64,000 nt of DNA from Deferribacteres bacterium. Its GTDB lineage: Bacteria; Zhuqueibacterota; Zhuqueibacteria; Zhuqueibacterales; Geothermadaptataceae. The DNA is taken from assembly GCA_020633675.1 (NCBI GenBank), contig JACKDE010000002.1:62001-126000 (forward strand), written 5' to 3'. Position numbers and translations under genes: made by a program. Below, one piece after another: positions 7,963 through 17,642 of the stretch (position 1 is its first letter; the number at the start of each line of letters is the position of its first letter). Below the pieces are notes generated by a model. That model did no database searches, was not told the origin of the DNA, and saw only the letters and a program-made list of their open reading frames with translations.

Positions 7963-7990
7963 TTGTTATTGAACGAGCACCTGCTATATT
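7963..7990 (+). promoter_or_regulatory. Candidate sigma70-like promoter for tamA-tamB
   Basis: TTGTTA (7963-7968), a 16-base spacer and TATATT (7985-7990), about 140 bases before the tamA start. It is a consensus match only; FCB bacteria may use different -35/-10 sequences. Confidence 0.3.
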
Positions 7991-8066
7991 CTATCTTTAC
8001 CTGCACCATTGTTCAACTGCATACGTTTTTCGATGACAAAAGTGCAGCATCCAAAAGGACGAGTTG

Positions 8067-8092
8067 AGCCGGCAGCATTGTATGAGCCGGTT
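8067..8092. repeat. GCCGGC hairpin, copy 1
   Basis: AGCCGGC (8067-8073) pairs with GCCGGTT (8086-8092), including one G-T pair, around a 12-base loop containing TGTATG. A near-identical arrangement occurs at 30587-30616, so it may be a dispersed element or a shared leader structure. Confidence 0.45.
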
Positions 8093-8127
8093 TAGCTTCT
8101 ATTCACAATTGAAAACCTTGATCTGAT

Positions 8128-9960
8128 TTGCATACATTAAAAGACTGCCTCCTCTCTTGTGCCTGGGTCATAGTACTCCTGTTGGCGACCTACCCTGCTC
8201 GAGCACAAGACGAAATCATCGTTAAAGAAATTGCATTTCAAGGCAATAAAAGCTTTGCTAATGATGTTTTGCAAGCGCAAATGACCTTGAAACCAAAATC
8301 CTTCCTCAAATCTATACAATTTTGGAACAGAGACAATCGTGCGCACGAGTACAGCGAGAATATTCTCACGCGGGACCTCAGGAGGATCGTTTCCTTTTAT
8401 AACACCGAGGGCTTTCTCAAAACACGAATTGACACCTTTTTCGTCAATCTCAATAATGATGAAAACAAGGCCAGGATCAACATACACGTCACCGAGGGCG
8501 ATTCGGTGGTGGTCCGTAAATTCGATTTTGAATTGAATGCGCGTGATGATTTTGACCGTGAACGCTGCGGCAAAATTTTGCGCGATTTGCAGGACAAATA
8601 TCATTTGCGAGAAGGTTTGCGCTTCCGGGATGCGGCGCTGCAGGCCGATACAGATTTGATTTACAATCACATTGCCAATGCCGGCTACCCGTATGTTGCA
8701 ATCAAGCCCCGCCCGGCACTCAATAATGCAAAAAATGCCCTTGAGTTGACACTTGTCGTCTCGCCTGGTCCACATTGCGCTTTTGGCGATATTGAAGTGG
8801 AAGGGAACGAACGTGTGCCTGCATCGGCTGTCATCAAGCAACTGGCTTTTCGAAAGGGTGAGATTTTTAATCAGGATGCTGTGCGTAAATCGCAGGCGCA
8901 GATTTACCAGTTAGGCATCTTTCAGTTCGTGACCATACAACTGCTGTTCCAGGACAGCACCAGCCAGGTTTTGCCGGTTCGTATCAAGCTGCGCGAAGCG
9001 CCGACCTACACAACCAAATTTGGATTGGGCTACGGCCGCGAAGAAAAAGTCCGCTTATCGGCGGATTCACAAATACTTGGACTCGGTGGTGCCCGGCGTT
9101 TGAATATCCTGGCTAAGCGTTCTGCGCTTGAGCCGATCAATCTGAGCGCGACCCTGACGCAACCGGCCTTCCCGGATCGCTACAGTGTTTTAACTGCGAA
9201 CCCGTTTTACCGTCATCAGAAAGAGACAGCATTCGACATTGTGCGTATTGGTACCAATCTGGCAGTACAGCGCAAAATGGGCACTTATACAAACGGCTTT
9301 ATCAATTACACGCTGGAAAATACCGAACAAAAGGGCGCCAATCTTGAAAACTTGCCGGAGTCGAACAACAAATCCGCAGTCTCTGTCGGTATGGTTCGCA
9401 ACAGCTCCGCGCCGCTTTTTTCGCCCACAGAAGGCTCGATTCGTTCCGCAACGGTTACCGTTTCCGGTTTTGGATTTAACAGCGTGCGCTTCGTGAGGGT
9501 GATCGGAGAACATATTAAATATTGGTCGCTGGCGGAAAGTGTCGTGCTGGCCCACAAGCTCAAATTCGGTTGGCTCGAAGCGCTCGGCACCGACACAGCG
9601 GTTCCAAAGGAAGAGCGCTTTTACGCTGGCGGCAGCAATTCGGTGCGTGGCTGGCGGCGACAGGAACTCGGGCCATTGGGTGCAGACGGCAGGCCGCTCG
9701 GCGGCAATATGCTGATGGATGCCAGTATAGAATTGCGCTTCCCAATATACGGGCTTTTCTCTGGCGTGACGTTTATGGACTTAGGCAATGTTTGGAATGA
9801 TCAAATCAGCGGATTGCATTATGCATTTGGTCTGGGCTTGCGGTTCGAAACATTGATCGGCCCGGCGCGCATCGATTTCGGTATTCCAACCTTTGAAGAT
9901 GGAGCGATTTTGCAACGGAAAAAGACGCAGTACCATATCAGCATAGGACATGCATTTTGA
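8128..9960 (+). CDS. tamA: BamA/TamA-family outer-membrane assembly protein
   Basis: Omp85-family protein of 610 residues that inserts or translocates proteins (or, with TamB, moves lipid) at the outer membrane. The hydrophobic leader CAWVIVLLLATYPARAQ is a signal peptide. POTRA-type repeats follow (IIVKEIAFQGNKSFANDVLQ, VVVRKFDFELNARDDF, CAFGDIEVEGNERVPASAVI). A C-terminal 16-strand-type barrel begins around residue 290, with the conserved FYAGGSNSVRGWR motif (the VRGW/F signature) and GPARIDFGIP near the end. The start is a TTG without a strong ribosome site. The tamB gene overlaps the stop by one base, which defines this as TamA rather than the essential BamA. Confidence 0.88.
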   Translation: MHTLKDCLLSCAWVIVLLLATYPARAQDEIIVKEIAFQGNKSFANDVLQAQMTLKPKSFLKSIQFWNRDNRAHEYSENILTRDLRRIVSFYNTEGFLKTRIDTFFVNLNNDENKARINIHVTEGDSVVVRKFDFELNARDDFDRERCGKILRDLQDKYHLREGLRFRDAALQADTDLIYNHIANAGYPYVAIKPRPALNNAKNALELTLVVSPGPHCAFGDIEVEGNERVPASAVIKQLAFRKGEIFNQDAVRKSQAQIYQLGIFQFVTIQLLFQDSTSQVLPVRIKLREAPTYTTKFGLGYGREEKVRLSADSQILGLGGARRLNILAKRSALEPINLSATLTQPAFPDRYSVLTANPFYRHQKETAFDIVRIGTNLAVQRKMGTYTNGFINYTLENTEQKGANLENLPESNNKSAVSVGMVRNSSAPLFSPTEGSIRSATVTVSGFGFNSVRFVRVIGEHIKYWSLAESVVLAHKLKFGWLEALGTDTAVPKEERFYAGGSNSVRGWRRQELGPLGADGRPLGGNMLMDASIELRFPIYGLFSGVTFMDLGNVWNDQISGLHYAFGLGLRFETLIGPARIDFGIPTFEDGAILQRKKTQYHISIGHAF

Positions 9961-12900
9961 TGAAAAAATGGTTAAAAAGACTCGCATGGATCGTCGGTTC
10001 GTGTGTGGTGCTTGTGCTTGTACTCGCTGGCTTCACACAGACGCGCATCTGTAAAGACTGGCTGCGCGATAAAATTGTGCAGGAAGCCAGTAACCAACTC
10101 AACGGTTCACTTGAAATCGGCCGCATCGATGGCAACCTGATCAGCAATTTTGAATTGTCGAAACTGCTCCTGAAGTCGGATGACGACACGCTGGCTTTTT
10201 TGCCTAAACTGTCTATCCGGCTTGAGCCGGGCAAGCTGCTTGATAGCAAGGTTTCGCTGCGCGTGGTCGCGCTGGATTCGCCGTACGTCAAACTTCGACA
10301 ACGTGCCGATTCATTGTGGAATACCGCCACGCTAATCAAAGAAAGCGAACCTGCACCTGCGGAGACAGAACCATTTGCCTGGCAAATTGTGCTTCAAGAT
10401 GCGGCACTGAACGATGCCGATATCCGCTTTTTCCCCATCGCTGAAATACCTGGCATGCCACAGCATATTTATGGTTTGCAGGCACGACTTTCCGCCAACT
10501 ATCGCCAGGATTCGCTGCACGTGCGATTACAAAAGCTGGCCTTTCGAGCACAAAATCCTGATTTTACCCTTCAAAAATTGGGACTTGTGTCAATTTTTGA
10601 AGACAGCATTTTAACGCTAAAAAATGTGCAGGTAGCGCTGGAAGATACCCGCCTTGACGCAGAAATCACCATGCATCTTTCGGCTAAACCGAGCTATCGT
10701 TTTGACCTGAAGGCAGAGCCGGCCGATCTCGATGGGCTGGCGCGAATCGTTCCTGAACTCGGCGTGGCCGGCAAGCCGAACCTGAGGCTCAGCGGCATGT
10801 ATGTCAGCGACTCATTGCATTTTCAGCTCGAACTGACTGAACAGCAAAGCCATTTGACGATGAACGGCAAGCTTGCCAATCTCGCAAATGTGCCGCGTTT
10901 TGATCTTAACGGGACGTTTGAACACTTACAGCTTGCAAGGTGGTATCCGGCATTGGATTCGCTGCAACTTCAGCAATTTTCGGGCGGCTTTGCGCTGCAG
11001 GGGCATGGCAATGCTGCCGAAAATGTTGCGGCCGACCTTAATCTGGAATTACGCGACAGCCATTATCAGGGGATGATTCTCGACCGTATCAAATTGGCAG
11101 GAAAATACCAGCAAGGCGACGCGAAAGTAACGTTAACCGGCAACAGCGCCTTTGGTCAATTTTCATTTTCCGGCACGTTCAAAGATATTTTAAAAGCGCA
11201 ACGATTTCATCTGAGCGGGCAAGTCACGCATGCCGATGTCGGAAAGGCCATGGCGATTGACTCATTGCAGACGGATATCAATCTGACCTTTACAGCCAAC
11301 GGCCGCGGTTTTCACCCGGATTCGGCGATCGCGGATGTGAATCTGCAGCTCTCACCCTCAAAACTTGCTGGGCTGGCGTTGGACACACTTTTTTTTAGTG
11401 CACGGGTTCAGGAAAGCAATTTCGCCATCGATACGTTACAGATTGAAAGCGCTGTGGGTGATTTTTATGCGGCAGGTTCGGCCAGCATGTCGGCGGAAAA
11501 CGATCTGCGCTTTTATGGCAAGCTTGGTGATATGCGCTGGATCGCAGCACGTGTCGGTGCCGACACCCTTCGGGTGAATGGCGAGCTCGATGGCCAGGTC
11601 AACGGCAGGTTTCAGGCTTTAAATGCTTCCCTTACATATCGGCTTGCTGAGATTTCCTACAATGAGATCAAAATCGATTCGCTGTCGGGCCAAAGCAGAG
11701 TGCGCTTTTTTGCCGATAGTCTGCAAGGCAGCCTTGTGGCCAGACTTAAAAAATCCAGCATTGCCGAAGTCACAATCGATTCGTTGGCGGTGGAAACAGA
11801 TTTTTCGCGTGATGCAGCAGATGTCCGTGTGGCGCTTCGCAAGAATGCTGATTTGAATGCTGCTTTAAAAGCAACGGTGCAGATCGACTCCTTGCTGCAA
11901 ATTGCTATTGCGGATTTTCAGGTTCAATTCAAAGATCAGAAATGGGTCACGCCATCCAATCAGGCAAAAATGATCGTCAGCGATTCGGTCACAGTGATCG
12001 ATGGCTTTGCTTTGACATATCGCGATCAGCGCATCGGTGTTGGCGGCACGCTGCGTCAGAACCGCGAACAATCGCTCAAGCTATTTGCAGAAAATTTCGA
12101 CTTGCCAACCATGACCAAGCTGATCGATCCTGCGATTTCGGGCATCACAGGTCGTCTCAGGGCGGATGCTTCGATGACAGGTACACTTACATCGCCGATC
12201 ATCGATGCGAAAGTTCAGGTACAAAGGGGTACGTTAACCAAAGTAAAATATGATAGCCTGAATGTCATCGTGGGCTATAGAGACGCACAATTGCGTTGGC
12301 TTTATCATATCTACTGGCAAGAAAAGTTAACTTTGCGCGGGGATGGTTTTTTGCCGATGGATTTGATGGCGCCGGATACGGTTGAAATGGTCAAAATGGA
12401 TGAACCGTTTCGGTTTCAAATTGCCTCTTCTGGCATTGATTTGTCGTTTTTGCAAGCCTTCATCAAAGATGTTAAAAACCTGAATGGACTTTTCGTTTGC
12501 GACGTCAGCATTGAGAATACTTTGAATGATCCGGAGCCGGTTGGGCATGTGAGTGTGTTCGATGGCACAATAGGTATCCCACAATTTGGCATGAATTATC
12601 GTGATATTCAGATCCGGTTGATGGTTGACAAAGAGACCATTCGAGTTACCGAGTTTGATATCGGCACCGAAACAAAAGTCATTCGGCGGTTCCTGCGGCG
12701 CAATAATAATGATGCATTGAAAAAACGGGCGGATATGCGCGGTAGGATGTGGGTTGAGCCGGGCAGCTACATCGATTTCGACAGCACCGGCTTTCTTGGC
12801 GGCGTGGATTCAATGAGCATGAAATTGCGAGCGAATCAATTTTTGCTGGCGAACAACAGTGATTATCAGGCTCAAATCAATGCGGATGTCAATATCTTTG

Positions 12901-13856
12901 GTAATGTCCGCGAGCCGCGTTTTGATGGCAAAATGACGGTGCTTCGGTCGAGCTTGTATCTGCCCGCTCTGGAAGCGACCGGCATTTATGATGAAGAGCG
13001 TATCCAGTCGTTGCTGACAGGTGCTGTCAAGGATACAGTGGTTGAAGATTCGGAAGTGGTTGAAGCCCAAAGCTCGGATTATTTCAGCAATTTGCGCGGC
13101 AGCCTGAAAATAGAAATCCCCAAAAACGCCTGGGTGCGCGGTCCGGATATGAATATTGAGCTGGCCGGCACGCTGGATCTTGTCAAAGATGGTCCGGAGT
13201 TCGAACAGCCATTCGGAACCATTCAGGTGATTCGTGGTACCTACGATTTATTCAATGCCTACAAATTCGATATTGAGGATGGCAGCTTGTTCTTCGAAGG
13301 CGGGCAGGAGTTCAATCCGAATATGGATATTCAAGCCAAGCACACGATCCGTACCCAAAATCGGGAAATCCACGATTTGCAATTGCATGTGACCAACCGC
13401 ATGTTTTCGCCTGAAATGAAATTTTATCTCGATGATGAACCGGTTGAAATCACGGAAGCGCTGCGGTTTTTGGTAACCGGCGGCTATGGAAAAGGTGGCA
13501 GCACGCAGAGCACGGGCTTGTTCGCAGCCAACGGCGGCAAAGAAGCGACCGGCATGCTGGCGGGCATGTTGACCTCGCAACTCTCGCGTTTTTTGCTGAG
13601 CAGCCAGGTGCTGGATGTGCTGGAAGTGAAGGGCGATTTGACCGGCGAGCAAGCTTCAATTGTGCTGGGAAAATACATCACCAACAAATTGTTCTTAAGT
13701 CTTGAAAAAGCAATCAATCTCGGCAGCAGCAATGATGAAGGCATTTCCGATGAAATTACCGTGGAATATGCCCTGAGCCGTTATTTGATTTTGCAAGCCA
13801 TCGCTGGCGACGAAAGAACCACCGGCTTTGATGTCTTTTGGAAATTTTCAAAGTAG
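9960..13856 (+). CDS. tamB: Translocation and assembly module protein TamB (DUF490)
   Basis: Very long AsmA/TamB-type periplasm-spanning protein of about 1298 residues, working with TamA. A short basic N-terminus and a single signal-anchor helix (IVGSCVVLVLVLAGF) are followed by over 1000 residues of repetitive beta-strand sequence that should form a taco-shaped groove. The C-terminal DUF490 domain is recognisable by the repeated GTIQVIRGTYDLFNAYKFDI-type strands, LFVTGGY-like turns and the final barrel-like segment. The ATG overlaps the tamA stop (TGATG), so the two are translationally coupled. Confidence 0.9.
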   Translation: MKKWLKRLAWIVGSCVVLVLVLAGFTQTRICKDWLRDKIVQEASNQLNGSLEIGRIDGNLISNFELSKLLLKSDDDTLAFLPKLSIRLEPGKLLDSKVSLRVVALDSPYVKLRQRADSLWNTATLIKESEPAPAETEPFAWQIVLQDAALNDADIRFFPIAEIPGMPQHIYGLQARLSANYRQDSLHVRLQKLAFRAQNPDFTLQKLGLVSIFEDSILTLKNVQVALEDTRLDAEITMHLSAKPSYRFDLKAEPADLDGLARIVPELGVAGKPNLRLSGMYVSDSLHFQLELTEQQSHLTMNGKLANLANVPRFDLNGTFEHLQLARWYPALDSLQLQQFSGGFALQGHGNAAENVAADLNLELRDSHYQGMILDRIKLAGKYQQGDAKVTLTGNSAFGQFSFSGTFKDILKAQRFHLSGQVTHADVGKAMAIDSLQTDINLTFTANGRGFHPDSAIADVNLQLSPSKLAGLALDTLFFSARVQESNFAIDTLQIESAVGDFYAAGSASMSAENDLRFYGKLGDMRWIAARVGADTLRVNGELDGQVNGRFQALNASLTYRLAEISYNEIKIDSLSGQSRVRFFADSLQGSLVARLKKSSIAEVTIDSLAVETDFSRDAADVRVALRKNADLNAALKATVQIDSLLQIAIADFQVQFKDQKWVTPSNQAKMIVSDSVTVIDGFALTYRDQRIGVGGTLRQNREQSLKLFAENFDLPTMTKLIDPAISGITGRLRADASMTGTLTSPIIDAKVQVQRGTLTKVKYDSLNVIVGYRDAQLRWLYHIYWQEKLTLRGDGFLPMDLMAPDTVEMVKMDEPFRFQIASSGIDLSFLQAFIKDVKNLNGLFVCDVSIENTLNDPEPVGHVSVFDGTIGIPQFGMNYRDIQIRLMVDKETIRVTEFDIGTETKVIRRFLRRNNNDALKKRADMRGRMWVEPGSYIDFDSTGFLGGVDSMSMKLRANQFLLANNSDYQAQINADVNIFGNVREPRFDGKMTVLRSSLYLPALEATGIYDEERIQSLLTGAVKDTVVEDSEVVEAQSSDYFSNLRGSLKIEIPKNAWVRGPDMNIELAGTLDLVKDGPEFEQPFGTIQVIRGTYDLFNAYKFDIEDGSLFFEGGQEFNPNMDIQAKHTIRTQNREIHDLQLHVTNRMFSPEMKFYLDDEPVEITEALRFLVTGGYGKGGSTQSTGLFAANGGKEATGMLAGMLTSQLSRFLLSSQVLDVLEVKGDLTGEQASIVLGKYITNKLFLSLEKAINLGSSNDEGISDEITVEYALSRYLILQAIAGDERTTGFDVFWKFSK

Positions 13857-13913
13857 CCGAAACCTCTTGCTGTGATCTTTTAAACCGAATATTGGAATTT
13901 TTGCCACTTTTTG

Positions 13914-14384
13914 ATGCGAATACTGACCTTTTTACAAAAGCATATTGTTGAGCGAAGTGCCCTAAACACTGATCGATGGCTGCTCTTTACACTGCTTTAC
14001 TTGTTCATAATGAGCCAATTGGGGGCCTGTGCTTCAGTGCCGGGCTTGCAGGATTATACCACGCTGCCTCCGCCAGACCGCGTGCAGGCAAAAATTGTGG
14101 ATGAACAGATTGAAGTCAGTTGGATGATGCCGCGATTGCCGGGCTCCCGCGATATCAGTGATTTTCGTGTTTTTATCAGCGAGCACACGCTGATGTATGC
14201 CGCATTCGATGCACTTCCCGCTCCCGTTCAAATCTTGCCAAAACGGAGCAGACTAACCGTTTTTGCCATTTCGGATTCGGCAAAAACGATTTTTATCCAC
14301 ATGCGCAGCAGCAACGGCCATGGTGATCTCAGTTTGCCATCGCTGCCCGAAATCAGGCTAACTTTGCCTCAACGTACAAAATAG
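13914..14384 (+). CDS. Small lipoprotein with fibronectin type III-like domain
   Basis: A 156-residue putative lipoprotein of unknown function. A hydrophobic segment ends in a lipobox-like SQLGAC (Cys about residue 40), preceded by an unusually long basic leader. The remaining 115 residues read like one FN3 domain: PPPDRVQAKIVDEQIEVSWM, a central FRVFISEH strand and a C-terminal strand pair. It lies 57 bases after tamB on the same strand and could be an accessory of TamA/TamB, but this is inferred from position only. Confidence 0.65.
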   Translation: MRILTFLQKHIVERSALNTDRWLLFTLLYLFIMSQLGACASVPGLQDYTTLPPPDRVQAKIVDEQIEVSWMMPRLPGSRDISDFRVFISEHTLMYAAFDALPAPVQILPKRSRLTVFAISDSAKTIFIHMRSSNGHGDLSLPSLPEIRLTLPQRTK

Positions 14385-14385
14385 C

Positions 14386-15471
14386 TCATTCAGCTGTAAT
14401 GGTTTTTGTGCCATCGGCAATTTCCACAATATAGGCCAGCCCACCTTCGCCACGAATGGCTTCCGCGACCGCTTCCGGTGCGTCCGGTGCGTATGCAAAC
14501 ATGCAGCCACCGCCGCCAGAGCCATTGATTTTGCCGCCGAGAGCGCCAGCTGCCAGCGCCGCGTCGAGCATGCGTTCAATTTTAGGCGTCGACACCTGCT
14601 TGTAGCGGCTAAGCTGCTCGTGATGCCGGGAGAGCAAATTGCCAAATTGTTTTCTGTCAACCGGATCTTTTTGCAAAACACGCAAGCCCTCACGCAATAA
14701 ATCGCGATCGATCAAATTGGCGTTCAGCACTTCCCTATGCCGTGGTGGCAGTGCGCTCAGTTCGTTTTCAATTTCTCCACTGCTGGTTTGACGTAAATTG
14801 AATTTCGGATACGTTTTGGAAATAAGTTCGACCGCTTCCAGTGCAATGTTTTTGGTGTTGGCCAGAATTTTCATGGTGTCTTTTGGCTGTTGTGAATCCC
14901 CGAGCACAAATGTGCCCAGCCTGGGCGCGAATTGCTGTATGTCATGATTGGAAAAATCAAGGAAGATCACATGGCCGTAGCTGGTTGAAAACTGATCCAT
15001 CATACCGCCCGGTTCATCGAACTCAAGCACTTCGGCGCGATGGGCCAGCCGGGCAACGTAATCGGCATCGCCTGCGCGTGCATGCCCGCAGGCATGCAAC
15101 AAAAAATTGATCCAACTGACCATCATGGCAGATGAGCTGGATGTGCCGGAGTTAATGGGGATGTTGCCATGCACCTCGAAGTCCCAACCGTGGCTGAACC
15201 GCATACCTTCATCCCATAAAATATTGAATCCGCTGCGAAAATAATCGCGAGCCTTGTTGTAAAGGAGCCGTTGATCACCCCAAAAGCTGTCCCGGCCGCC
15301 GATGTCCGGTAGATCGATGTTGAAGTGCAGGTCTTTGCGTGGCGTGCCCGAAATTTGCAGACGCAAGCTGATCGCTGCGGCGATCACCGGCAAGCCGAGG
15401 TAATCCTGGTGCTCGCCAAACAAGCAAATCCGGCCGGGCGTTGAAATGGTCAGTTGTTCTGCGTTGTTCAT
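14386..15471 (-). CDS. GHMP kinase related to galactokinase
   Basis: ATP-dependent small-molecule kinase of 361 residues. Motif 1 is GRICLFGEHQDYLGLPVI, close to the galactokinase signature. The ATP-binding motif 2 is INSGTSSSSAMMV and motif 3 is GGKINGSGGGGCMF. An acidic residue for catalysis is expected in EPGGMMDQFS. The sequence is shorter than bacterial GalK (about 385) and its sugar-binding region is divergent, so another monosaccharide is possible. It is convergent with the lipoprotein gene, 1 base apart. The next reverse-strand gene upstream starts 74 bases away and is unrelated. Confidence 0.85.
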   Translation of the reverse strand: MNNAEQLTISTPGRICLFGEHQDYLGLPVIAAAISLRLQISGTPRKDLHFNIDLPDIGGRDSFWGDQRLLYNKARDYFRSGFNILWDEGMRFSHGWDFEVHGNIPINSGTSSSSAMMVSWINFLLHACGHARAGDADYVARLAHRAEVLEFDEPGGMMDQFSTSYGHVIFLDFSNHDIQQFAPRLGTFVLGDSQQPKDTMKILANTKNIALEAVELISKTYPKFNLRQTSSGEIENELSALPPRHREVLNANLIDRDLLREGLRVLQKDPVDRKQFGNLLSRHHEQLSRYKQVSTPKIERMLDAALAAGALGGKINGSGGGGCMFAYAPDAPEAVAEAIRGEGGLAYIVEIADGTKTITAE

Positions 15472-15544
15472 AGACTGGTCGATTTTAGGAGAGATGAAAA
15501 GTTTATTGGTGATTTACAATGGGCATCTATCTCTGTTTGGCGCA

Positions 15545-17431
15545 CTATGCTGCAATCGGCAATGTTATCGAGAATGTCGTGCCCTCGCCAACAGCGCTGG
15601 CAACCAGGATTTGACCGCGGTGCTTGCGAATGACGGTATAGCACATCGGCAAACCGATGCGCATGCGAACGCGTGCATCTTTGTAGCCAAAGCCGAGCTC
15701 GAAAATCTGGTTAATTTGTTCAGACGGAATGCCTCGCCCTGTATCGCGAATTCGGATATGCAGATAGTTTTCATTCGCTGTAGTGGTGATGTAAATGGTG
15801 CCTTTTTCTTCTATCGCCTCCGCCGCATTGCGTAGCAGCGTCATAAAGACCTGATTAAGTTCGTGCGGGTAGCATTGGATTTTGGGTAGTGTACCATAGT
15901 TTTTGATAATTTCGATCTTTTCGGAAAATTTGGACGCGAGCAGCGCGAGCGTGCTGTCGATGCCTTCATGCAGATCCGCAAATTGCAGTTCAGCTTCGTC
16001 GAGCCGAACAAAGTTCTTCAAATTGCTGATAATGTCGGCGATGCGCTGGCCCGCATCGCGGGTGGCCCGGGTATTATCTGCCAAAATGTTGAGCGCGCGC
16101 AGAAGATGACCATTGTCTTGCCGACCGTCTTGAAGTCGTGCTGCGCTGAGTTCCGACTGTGCCTTTTGCAAGGCCCGGTCAGTAATATCTGCGCCGCTGT
16201 TGATGACGGCAATCGGGCTGTTCACTTCATGCACCACCCCGGCGATCAGGCTGCCCAAAGCCGCCATTTTTTCAGATTGAATGAGCTGGGCCTGAGCCTG
16301 CTTGAGATTGCTGAGCGCCTCAGCCAATTCGATGTTTTTTAATCGATGAATTTCAGCTTCCTGCTCGGCTTTTTCCACTTCAAAGCTGATTTGCATGTTT
16401 TTGATTTTGGTGTTGCTGTCCTCATTGAAAACTTCCGCCCGGACAGCCTGTGAGGCCTTGTAGTCTTCCAGCGCCTTTTGATAATTGCCCATCAACTCAT
16501 GGGAAACAGACAAAATTTCGAGTGCCTGGAAAATTTTGGGTTTGGCCCCATATCTTTCGGCCAGCTGCAGTGCATTCTGCAAGTAACGGATGGCCTGCTC
16601 CGGATCCCTCTTCTGGTTAAAAAGCCGGCCGAGGTTGAGCAAACTGGTGATTTCTGCAGGCTTGATACCGAGCTCCTGGCGCAACTGCAAGGCTTGCGTG
16701 TGGTTTTCGAGCGCCTCATCGAGCTTGCCCTGTTTTTGATAAATTTCACCGATATCGTTTAGTGCCCTCGATTCGCTGAGGGCATTGTCCAGCTCTTGAA
16801 AAATCTGCAGACAGCGGGTATGGTACTCGAGTGCTTTGCCGTCGTTGCCCTGTCTTTGGTGAACTGTGCCAATGCCACTGAGCGCGCGCCCTTCACCGAG
16901 CTTGTGGTCGATTTCGCGGAAAATTTCCAGACTGGCTTGATGAAATTTGATGGCATTTTCATAGTCTTTGATGTTCTCGTATACCGCACCAATTGAGGTA
17001 AGCGACCAGGCTTTCCGTTCTTTCTGCCCATCTTCGTTGAATAACTTCAAACTCTCGAGCATGTAATTGAGAGCTTTTTCATATTCGCCGATGCCCCAAT
17101 AAGCAAAACCGTAGCCGTTCAGGCAATTGGCAATGCCACTTTGATCGTTATTTTTGCGGAACACCTCCATGGCACTTTGCACTTTCGCCAGGGCCTGCTC
17201 GTATCTGGCATGAAAGTAGTCGCTGTAGGCCAGGCTTAGCGTGCTTTGCGCGATGCCGGTTTCGTAGACCAACTCTTGTGCCAACGCAAAGGCTTGCTGC
17301 GCATATTCGGTCGCGCGCGACATGTCGTTAAAGCCAAGCTCCCAGGCGATTTCATTGAGCAGGTCGACCCTTTTCCCGGCCTGCGAATCCTGTAGCTGGT
17401 GCTCGAGTTTTTGAATTTTTTCTCGATTCAT
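15545..17431 (-). CDS. Cytosolic TPR-repeat sensor histidine kinase
   Basis: A 628-residue kinase without a signal peptide or membrane span. Residues about 20-335 are seven or eight tetratricopeptide repeats with typical GxxYxxxGxxxxA patterns (for example ALNDIGEIYQKQGKLDEALE). A coiled coil (335-390) leads to the dimerisation/phosphoacceptor helix with His401 in GVVHEVNSP. The ATPase domain has the N-box LLRNAAEAIEEKG, the G1 box RDTGRGIP and GEGTTFSITLP at the end. The G2 region reads RMRIGLPMCYTVI, lacking the usual GxGLGL glycines, so ATP-lid function may be altered. No response regulator is adjacent, making it an orphan that presumably senses a protein partner through its TPRs. Confidence 0.88.
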   Translation of the reverse strand: MNREKIQKLEHQLQDSQAGKRVDLLNEIAWELGFNDMSRATEYAQQAFALAQELVYETGIAQSTLSLAYSDYFHARYEQALAKVQSAMEVFRKNNDQSGIANCLNGYGFAYWGIGEYEKALNYMLESLKLFNEDGQKERKAWSLTSIGAVYENIKDYENAIKFHQASLEIFREIDHKLGEGRALSGIGTVHQRQGNDGKALEYHTRCLQIFQELDNALSESRALNDIGEIYQKQGKLDEALENHTQALQLRQELGIKPAEITSLLNLGRLFNQKRDPEQAIRYLQNALQLAERYGAKPKIFQALEILSVSHELMGNYQKALEDYKASQAVRAEVFNEDSNTKIKNMQISFEVEKAEQEAEIHRLKNIELAEALSNLKQAQAQLIQSEKMAALGSLIAGVVHEVNSPIAVINSGADITDRALQKAQSELSAARLQDGRQDNGHLLRALNILADNTRATRDAGQRIADIISNLKNFVRLDEAELQFADLHEGIDSTLALLASKFSEKIEIIKNYGTLPKIQCYPHELNQVFMTLLRNAAEAIEEKGTIYITTTANENYLHIRIRDTGRGIPSEQINQIFELGFGYKDARVRMRIGLPMCYTVIRKHRGQILVASAVGEGTTFSITLPIAA

Positions 17432-17642
17432 TTAGGCGAAATCATACTTTCTATCAGTGGTACTTTCTGTAGTCACCGGCAAATCGATCAATCAATATCT
17501 GTTATTTTTAGGCGGGAATCAAACGCTTTTTTCTGTTGCAAGGGCAGGGAAATTGGTTAGATTAGCGAGTTTGATAAACCGGCATTCTGTTTCACAGTTT
17601 TTGTGGCACCTTTTATTTTTCACTTTTTATAGAAAGAGTAAT

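Larger units (their letters stand above)
7694..8127. other. Divergent intergenic region upstream of tamA and the barrel protein
   Basis: 434 bases, AT-rich, between divergent genes. It holds one plausible forward promoter (7963-7990) and a GC-rich hairpin (8067-8092). Short open frames here lack a ribosome site and recognisable protein character. Confidence 0.6.

Noticed and set aside
8137..8841. 234-residue reverse frame within tamA
   Set aside because: It is antisense to POTRA-domain coding sequence and is a codon-bias artefact.
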